Assembly: GCA_028715315.1 (NCBI GenBank)
Contig: JAQUSA010000021.1
Span: forward strand, 1 to 10,601
Direction of reading: 5' to 3'
Source: Candidatus Omnitrophota bacterium
Lineage (GTDB): Bacteria; Omnitrophota; Gorgyraeia; Pluralincolimonadales; Pluralincolimonadaceae
DNA length: 10,601 bases
How positions within the stretch are numbered: position 1 is the first letter of the stretch; every line of letters starts with the position of its first letter. The notes below the pieces were generated by a model. That model did not search any database. It was not told where the DNA came from and worked only from the letters and a program-made list of their open reading frames with translations. Position numbers and translations under genes: made by a program. Shown piece after piece: positions 6,361 to 10,601 of the stretch.

Positions 6361-7101
6361 TTGAAATATCTGATCGCATTGTTGGCATGCATGTCCGTAT
6401 TCGCGGTTTCTCCCGAAGCCCACGCCGTATTGAACTGGGCGGGTGAGGATACAGACGTGCCTTCGAACGCGCTGAACTGGAGCTACGGTTTCTCCCAGGG
6501 AGGCGACTCGGTAGAGCTGGTCACGACGCCTGACGGTAATTGCGCTCCTTCGGTAACCACGGAGAAGTATTCCGGCGACGAATCGATCAAGTTCCACTGG
6601 ACGCATACGAAGGACACGGTCAACTGGGGAACGAGGACGGCCCTGCAGGTAGGCAGCGACGGCAACGGCGGAGACAACCTCGGCACCTCGATGATGTTCC
6701 ACGATATCTCAACGGCGAGCAACCTGACCTTCTGGGTCAAGGGCGCGGCCGGAGGGGAGCAGTTCAGGGTCGCCCTGAACAGCGGCTGGGCGGGTTCATC
6801 GTATCCGACCGACCAGACGAACCAGCTGCTCGTGAGCGGAGTCACGAACTCATGGCAGCAGATCGTGATGCCGCTTTCAGGCTTCACGTATGATTTCCAG
6901 TATTCGGAGAATCCGGGCCCGATAGATCTGGCCCATCTGACTGGAGTCAGGTTTGTCATAGAATCAGGCGAGCCGACCGGCGAAGGGACGGTGTATATCG
7001 ACGACATCTCGTTCGATACACAGACGGTCCCGGAACCGATGAGCCTTCTTTTGTTTGGCTCGGGTTTGAGCGGCATGCTGGTCTTTGTAAGGAAACGCTA
7101 A
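6361..7101 (+). CDS. Secreted PEP-CTERM protein with a carbohydrate-binding-like beta-sandwich
   Basis: This 246-residue exported protein has three parts. A signal peptide (MKYLIALLACMSVFAVSPEAHA, with cleavage after A22) is followed by a jelly-roll-like domain (about 23-220) and a PEP-CTERM sorting tag at 223-246: the VPEP motif, a hydrophobic helix and a terminal RKR. PEP-CTERM tags are recognised by exosortase (EpsH/XrtA family), which usually anchors or releases proteins at an exopolysaccharide-coated surface; no exosortase gene is in this window. The domain has the pattern of galactose-binding-like or CBM4/9/11-like modules: YSGDESIKFHW, LTFWVKG, NSWQQIVMPLSGF and a closing TVYIDDISF. 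It is rich in Trp and Tyr, which fits sugar binding, but the family assignment is tentative. It is transcribed from its own promoter P2 with the phased GGTATA array, shared in layout with its neighbours. The start is TTG. Confidence 0.85.
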   Translation: MKYLIALLACMSVFAVSPEAHAVLNWAGEDTDVPSNALNWSYGFSQGGDSVELVTTPDGNCAPSVTTEKYSGDESIKFHWTHTKDTVNWGTRTALQVGSDGNGGDNLGTSMMFHDISTASNLTFWVKGAAGGEQFRVALNSGWAGSSYPTDQTNQLLVSGVTNSWQQIVMPLSGFTYDFQYSENPGPIDLAHLTGVRFVIESGEPTGEGTVYIDDISFDTQTVPEPMSLLLFGSGLSGMLVFVRKR

Positions 7102-7134
7102 AATAACGTCCGTCTCCCGCATCCTTATGGCAGC

Positions 7135-7162
7135 TTGACAAATTCTCGCTATGTGGTATACA
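7135..7162 (+). promoter_or_regulatory. Sigma-70-type promoter P3 for the regulator-phosphorylase operon
   Basis: TTGACA (7135-7140) is a consensus -35. TATACA (7157-7162) follows after 16 bases. The predicted start is near 7169, inside the second GGTATA-like box. The 14-base A-rich element of P1 and P2 is missing here. Confidence 0.7.
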
Positions 7163-7180
7163 TAAGGTATGGGTGGTATA
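7155..7180 (+). repeat. GGTATA box array in P3 (candidate auto-operator)
   Basis: The boxes are GGTATA at 7155, GGTATG at 7166 and GGTATA at 7175, spaced 11 and 9 bases. As in P1 and P2, box 1 overlaps the -10 and box 2 the predicted start. The last box extends into the palindrome at 7174-7185. Confidence 0.6.
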
Positions 7181-7185
7181 GACCA
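7174..7185 (+). promoter_or_regulatory. Inverted-repeat GntR-type operator candidate TGGTATAGACCA
   Basis: TGGT and ACCA form an inverted repeat around a 4-base centre. The outline resembles the TGGTCTAGACCA type of site known for some GntR/HutC-family regulators (DasR/NagR), from memory. It lies just downstream of the predicted start of the gene for a GntR-HTH regulator, so autoregulation is likely. The corresponding place in P2 (6323-6334) is a degenerate version, TGGTATAGTACA. Confidence 0.5.
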
Positions 7186-7222
7186 ATCCTAACCGGATAT
7201 TGTACCTACAAGGAGGCGGGAG

Positions 7223-8341
7223 ATGGACGGTAAATTTGACAAGAAGAGGCCGATGCTCTTTTACCAGCAGTTCGCGGACATAATAAGGGAGCAGATCAAC
7301 AGGGGCCGGTATAAACCGGGTGAATACATCCCTTCCGAGAGGCAGCTGAGCAAGGATTTCAAGCTCAACAGGATGACCGTAAGGAAAGGGATGGCGATGC
7401 TGATCGAGGAGGGCCTGCTCCAGCCGTTCAGGGGGCGCGGGACTTTTGTAACGGGTTATCCGGCGGCCAAAAGGGCCGGCGGGCCTCCCAGGCCGAAGGA
7501 CATAGGCTACGTTTTCATTAAGGATTTCAATTTTCCGCTTTCGAAGAATCCTTATTACACGGAGATCCTTGAAGGGGCGGAAGCCGAAGCGTCAAAACTG
7601 GATTATAAGTTCTTTCTAATGTCGGTAGATTACGATGAGAGCAAGCTCAGGGACCTTGCGTCGCGCATAATAAGCGATAAGATCGGCGGGGCTGTGTTCG
7701 TCGGGAGGCTCGATGATAAGGTCGAGGATATAATAACCTCCCTCGCGAAGCGCAAGATACCCGTAGTCGTCATAGACAGGTATGTGCCCTATAGCGGGGT
7801 CAGCGCGGTGCTGACCGATAACGCGAAGGGCGCGTATGACGCCGTAAATTACCTGTATTCGCTGGGCCACAGGGAGATGGGGTTCATAACCGGGCCCGGT
7901 TCGAACCAGGCGGTGCAGGAGAGGATCGACGGCTTAGAGAAAGCCGTAAGGGAACTCAAGCTCAAGGTCAGGGACGAATTCAGGGCCGAGAGCGACCTGC
8001 ATATACACGGCGGATACCTCGCGATGAAGAAGATACTCGGGGCGCGTAAACACCCCACGGCGGTCTTCGCGATAAACGACGAGTCGGCGATAGGCGCGAT
8101 GCGCGCGATACACGAGAAGGGATTGAAGATCCCGAAGGACATATCGCTTGTAGGGTTCGACGATATCGAATGGGCGTCGCACACGATGCCTGCGCTTACT
8201 ACCATCAAGATCTACAAAAAAGAGATCGGCGCCGCTGCCGTGAAGAAACTCACGGAGCAGATCGAGGATAAGGCCGCTCTACCGGTCAAGAACGTGATGC
8301 CGGTAAAGCTTATCCTCAGGGAGTCCTGCGCCAATGCCTAA
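7223..8341 (+). CDS. GntR-type HTH / LacI-type sensor transcriptional regulator (AraR-like architecture)
   Basis: This is a cytoplasmic DNA-binding regulator of 372 residues. Residues about 12-77 form a GntR winged helix: FYQQFADIIREQINRGRYKPG, then IPSERQLSKDF (36-46) and the recognition region LNRMTVRKGMAML (48-60), ending in the wing GRGTFV (71-76). Residues about 92-370 are a periplasmic-binding-protein-like sugar sensor of the LacI/GalR type: IGYVF, KIGGAVFVG (153-161), IPVVVIDRY (179-187), a LTDN segment (197-200), LGHREMGFITGP (214-225), PTAVFAINDESAIGAMRAI (278-296) and ISLVGFDDIEW (307-317). The same domain order is known in AraR of Bacillus, a repressor released by a sugar. The position directly before a disaccharide phosphorylase gene suggests that a gluco-oligosaccharide or its product is the effector. 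The promoter carries the GGTATA boxes, so it probably controls itself and, by inference, the P1 and P2 genes. The ATG is supported by AAGGAGG 6 bases upstream. Confidence 0.93.
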   Translation: MDGKFDKKRPMLFYQQFADIIREQINRGRYKPGEYIPSERQLSKDFKLNRMTVRKGMAMLIEEGLLQPFRGRGTFVTGYPAAKRAGGPPRPKDIGYVFIKDFNFPLSKNPYYTEILEGAEAEASKLDYKFFLMSVDYDESKLRDLASRIISDKIGGAVFVGRLDDKVEDIITSLAKRKIPVVVIDRYVPYSGVSAVLTDNAKGAYDAVNYLYSLGHREMGFITGPGSNQAVQERIDGLEKAVRELKLKVRDEFRAESDLHIHGGYLAMKKILGARKHPTAVFAINDESAIGAMRAIHEKGLKIPKDISLVGFDDIEWASHTMPALTTIKIYKKEIGAAAVKKLTEQIEDKAALPVKNVMPVKLILRESCANA

Positions 8342-8359
8342 CATCTTGAGGAGATATAA

Positions 8360-10601
8360 ATGGGTAGTAAGCTGGAGAAGTACGGTTATTTTGATAACGA
8401 AAATAAGGAATTTGTCATCACGAGGCCCGACACGCCCCTTCCGTGGATCAATTACCTCGGCTGCGAGCAGTATTGCGGCCTCATGTCGAATACCGCGGGC
8501 GGCTACAGCTTCTGGATAGACCCGCTCGAGAACAGGATACTCCGTTACAGGTACAACAACATCCCCTCCGACAGGGGCGGCAGGTACATCTACCTGAGGG
8601 ATAACAAGTCCCGCGATTTCTGGTCCGCCTCATGGCAGCCCGTCCTTAAAAGCCCCGATGAATACAAATACGAGTGCCGCCACGGCCTCGGCTACACGGT
8701 CATATCCTCGGAATATTCGGGAATAAAGACGAAGACGACCTATTTCGTCCCGCTCGGGGAGAACCTCGAGGTGTGGATGATGGAAGTCGGGAACGCCTCG
8801 AAGAACGCTTCGCAGCGCGACCTTACGGTCACTTCTTTCGTGGAATTCTGCCTGCCGAACGCGCTTGATGACATGACAAACTTCCAGGCGAGCCTGAATA
8901 CCGGAGAGACCGACTACGAGGACGGCACCGTCTATAATATCAGCAAGTACCGCGTGACGAAGGCGCATTTTTCGTTCTTTACGGTGACGAACCGGAAGGT
9001 GGACAGCTTCGACAGCAAGCGCGACGACTTCCTCGGCCCCTACGCCGACCTCAGCGCGCCGCGCGCCGTTATAGAAGGCAAGGGAAAGAACGGAATAAGC
9101 TGCGGATGGTCGCCGGTAGGCTCGCACAACATCAGGATCAAACTGAAGAAGGGCGAATCGAAGACCGTGATATTCGTCCTCGGCGTCGCGCACTCGAGGA
9201 AAGAGGTCGACGCCCGCAAGGAGAAGTATTCCACGAAGGCGAAGGTCCTTGAAGCGCTGAAGGAGCTTAAGGGGCACTGGGACGGGAACCTCGACAAATT
9301 CAGGGTCGAGACGCCGGATGAGGACCTGAACCTTATGGCCAACACCTGGAACCAGTACCAGTGCCGTTCGACATTCAACTGGTCGCGTTCCGCCTCATAC
9401 TATGAGTCCGGCATCGGCCGCGGCATGGGTTTCCGCGATTCGAACCAGGACACCCTGGGTTTCGTGCACATGGTCCCCGAGAAGGTCAAACAGAGGATCG
9501 TCGACCTCGCGTCCACCCAGTTCGAGGAGGGCGACGCGCACCACCAGTATTCTCCTTTGACCAAGAAGGGCAGGGAGAGGGGATATTCGGACGACCACCT
9601 GTGGCTGGTATATTCGGTCGCGGAATACATCAAGGAGACGGGCGACACGAATTTTCTCTTTGAGGAAATCCAGTATAACAACGAAAAGAAAGGCACGCTG
9701 CTTGAGCATCTCGAGAAGGCGGTAGATTATTCGGCCGGGAATACCGGCCCGCACGGACTGCCGCTTTCGGGTTTCGCGGACTGGAACGATTGCCTGAACC
9801 TGCGCGGGCCTAACAACAAGGGAGAATCCGTCCTGGTCGCGCAGATGCTCGTCGTCGCGGCGAAGGAGATGGCCGCGCTGATGAGGTTCATAAAGGACCC
9901 GAAGAGGGCCGCAAAGTTCGAAAGGATCGCGGAGGACTTCACCGGCAGGATCAATGAGGCCGCATGGGACGGCGCATGGTACGTCAGGGCCTATGATGAT
10001 AACTCAGATGTCGTCGGCTCCTCCAGGAACAAGGAAGGCAGGATATTCCTGGAGACGCAGGGATGGGCCGTCATGTCGGGCGTGGCGTCGCCGGAACGGG
10101 CCATAACGACGCTCAATTCGGTGGAGAAGCATCTCGCCACCGAGCACGGCGTCATACTGCAGCAGCCCGCCTACAGCGATTACCATAAGAGTCTGGGCGA
10201 CGTTTCGTCGTATCCGCCGGGATTGAAGGAGAACGCCGGCATATTCTGCCATCCGAACCCGTGGGTCATGATAGCCGAATGCATCGCGGGCCGCGGCGAC
10301 AGGGCGCTCCGGTATTACAAGGCAATACTCCCGCCGTCGAAAGACCCGGACGTGAGGAGGGTGGAACCCTATATCTATTGCCAGATGGTAGCCGGAAGGG
10401 ACCATCCGGACTTCGGCGAGGGCAAGAACTCGTGGCTTACCGGGACGTCGGCGTGGAATTTCGTCGCTGTCTCGAAGCATATAATCGGCATAAGGCCGGA
10501 CTATGACGGGCTTGTCGTCGACCCGTGCATCCCGGAGAAATGGCAGGGCTTCAGGGCGGCCAGGAAGTTCCGCAACGCCGTTTATGAGATCTCGGTAAGG
10601 A
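8360..10601 (+). CDS. GH94 glycoside phosphorylase, cellobiose phosphorylase type (3' end outside window)
   Basis: This cytoplasmic enzyme likely cleaves a beta-linked disaccharide with inorganic phosphate, giving a sugar 1-phosphate plus a free sugar, and so saves ATP. The open frame runs 747 codons without a stop and continues past the window; family members have about 800-830 residues, so only the C-terminal part is missing. The N-terminal beta-sandwich contains ITRPDTPLPWINYLG (20-34), GGYSFW, RYRYNNIP (62-69) and GGRYIYLRD (73-81). The alpha/alpha barrel contains RGMGFRDSNQD (354-364), DWND (474-477, the motif that carries the general acid), YPPG..ENAGIFCH with H631 and LTGTSAW (693-699), which in the family line the catalytic and phosphate sites. 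The closest match from memory is cellobiose phosphorylase; N,N'-diacetylchitobiose phosphorylase is the main alternative. The start has TGAGGAG 6 bases upstream and lies 18 bases after the regulator stop, so the two form an operon under P3. Confidence 0.93.
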   Translation, partial: MGSKLEKYGYFDNENKEFVITRPDTPLPWINYLGCEQYCGLMSNTAGGYSFWIDPLENRILRYRYNNIPSDRGGRYIYLRDNKSRDFWSASWQPVLKSPDEYKYECRHGLGYTVISSEYSGIKTKTTYFVPLGENLEVWMMEVGNASKNASQRDLTVTSFVEFCLPNALDDMTNFQASLNTGETDYEDGTVYNISKYRVTKAHFSFFTVTNRKVDSFDSKRDDFLGPYADLSAPRAVIEGKGKNGISCGWSPVGSHNIRIKLKKGESKTVIFVLGVAHSRKEVDARKEKYSTKAKVLEALKELKGHWDGNLDKFRVETPDEDLNLMANTWNQYQCRSTFNWSRSASYYESGIGRGMGFRDSNQDTLGFVHMVPEKVKQRIVDLASTQFEEGDAHHQYSPLTKKGRERGYSDDHLWLVYSVAEYIKETGDTNFLFEEIQYNNEKKGTLLEHLEKAVDYSAGNTGPHGLPLSGFADWNDCLNLRGPNNKGESVLVAQMLVVAAKEMAALMRFIKDPKRAAKFERIAEDFTGRINEAAWDGAWYVRAYDDNSDVVGSSRNKEGRIFLETQGWAVMSGVASPERAITTLNSVEKHLATEHGVILQQPAYSDYHKSLGDVSSYPPGLKENAGIFCHPNPWVMIAECIAGRGDRALRYYKAILPPSKDPDVRRVEPYIYCQMVAGRDHPDFGEGKNSWLTGTSAWNFVAVSKHIIGIRPDYDGLVVDPCIPEKWQGFRAARKFRNAVYEISVR

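Larger units (their letters stand above)
7102..7222 (+). promoter_or_regulatory. Intergenic control region of the GntR/LacI regulator gene
   Basis: This is the longest gene-free stretch in the window (121 bases). It holds promoter P3, the third GGTATA array and the AAGGAGG ribosome site (7210-7216) placed 6 bases before the ATG at 7223. I see no hairpin-plus-U-tract terminator for the PEP-CTERM gene in its first 30 bases, so read-through from upstream is possible. Confidence 0.7.

Noticed and set aside
6361..6390. Possible lipoprotein signal (LLAC) in the PEP-CTERM protein
   Set aside because: The Cys is at residue 10 with too short a hydrophobic stretch before it, and a normal signal-peptidase site (AHA) lies at 20-22.
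7102..7134. Rho-independent terminator after the PEP-CTERM gene
   Set aside because: No stable hairpin followed by a T-run could be found by eye.
8334..8519. Small plus-strand frame overlapping the regulator end and phosphorylase start
   Set aside because: It lies out of frame within well-supported coding sequence and has no separate ribosome site or recognisable product.
8630..9277. Long minus-strand reading frame (215 codons) opposite the GH94 gene
   Set aside because: The plus strand encodes a well-conserved phosphorylase here; the reverse frame is rich in Arg, Val and Leu with no motifs.
1..10601. CRISPR array, tRNA/rRNA genes, transposase or integration sites
   Set aside because: No spaced long repeats, no tRNA-like cloverleaf and no mobile-element genes were seen; coding genes fill the window.

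Overview
The window is a GC-rich, gene-dense bacterial segment. All eight genes lie on the + strand and no gap exceeds about 120 bases. Several features indicate a Gram-negative-type envelope: a prepilin-like GspK-type protein, a PEP-CTERM/exosortase-sorted protein, a secreted cyclophilin and inner-membrane MATE and CDF transporters. Frequent ATA (Ile) and AGG (Arg) codons, together with this gene mix, would fit an uncultured lineage such as Omnitrophota or a relative. That placement is a low-confidence inference from memory; there is no rRNA or marker gene here to test it.

Region 1 (1-2895) looks like a housekeeping or transport cluster: a MATE-family exporter, a signal-peptide-bearing cyclophilin peptidyl-prolyl isomerase, and a CDF-family cation transporter whose start codon overlaps the cyclophilin stop (ATGA). 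Region 2 (2889-6300) begins at a strong promoter and encodes an unusual 832-residue fusion of a GspK/PilX-like pseudopilin with a LamG-like lectin domain and an inserted four-cysteine zinc-ribbon-like segment. It is followed 3 bases later by an unrecognised exported 284-residue protein. Region 3 (6271-7101) has its own promoter and encodes a secreted beta-sandwich, carbohydrate-binding-like protein ending in a classical PEP-CTERM tag. Region 4 (7135-10601) has a third promoter and encodes a GntR-HTH/LacI-sensor chimeric regulator followed by a GH94 cellobiose-phosphorylase-type enzyme that runs off the window.

The most interesting signal is regulatory. The three promoters at 2909, 6271 and 7135 share one layout: a TTGAC(A/G) -35 box, then a series of three or four GGTATA-like boxes spaced about one helical turn apart (9-11 bp). 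The first box forms the -10 element and the second covers the predicted transcription start. Two of these promoters also share an identical 14-base A-rich upstream element at identical spacing. This suggests a small local regulon, probably controlled by the adjacent GntR/LacI regulator, that joins surface or secreted glycan-binding proteins to cytoplasmic phosphorolysis of a beta-linked disaccharide. In the first promoter the predicted transcription start coincides with the A of the ATG inside box 2, so that mRNA may be leaderless.

The link between regulator, boxes and glycan use is inference. The boxes, spacings, domain order and gene order are read directly from the sequence.
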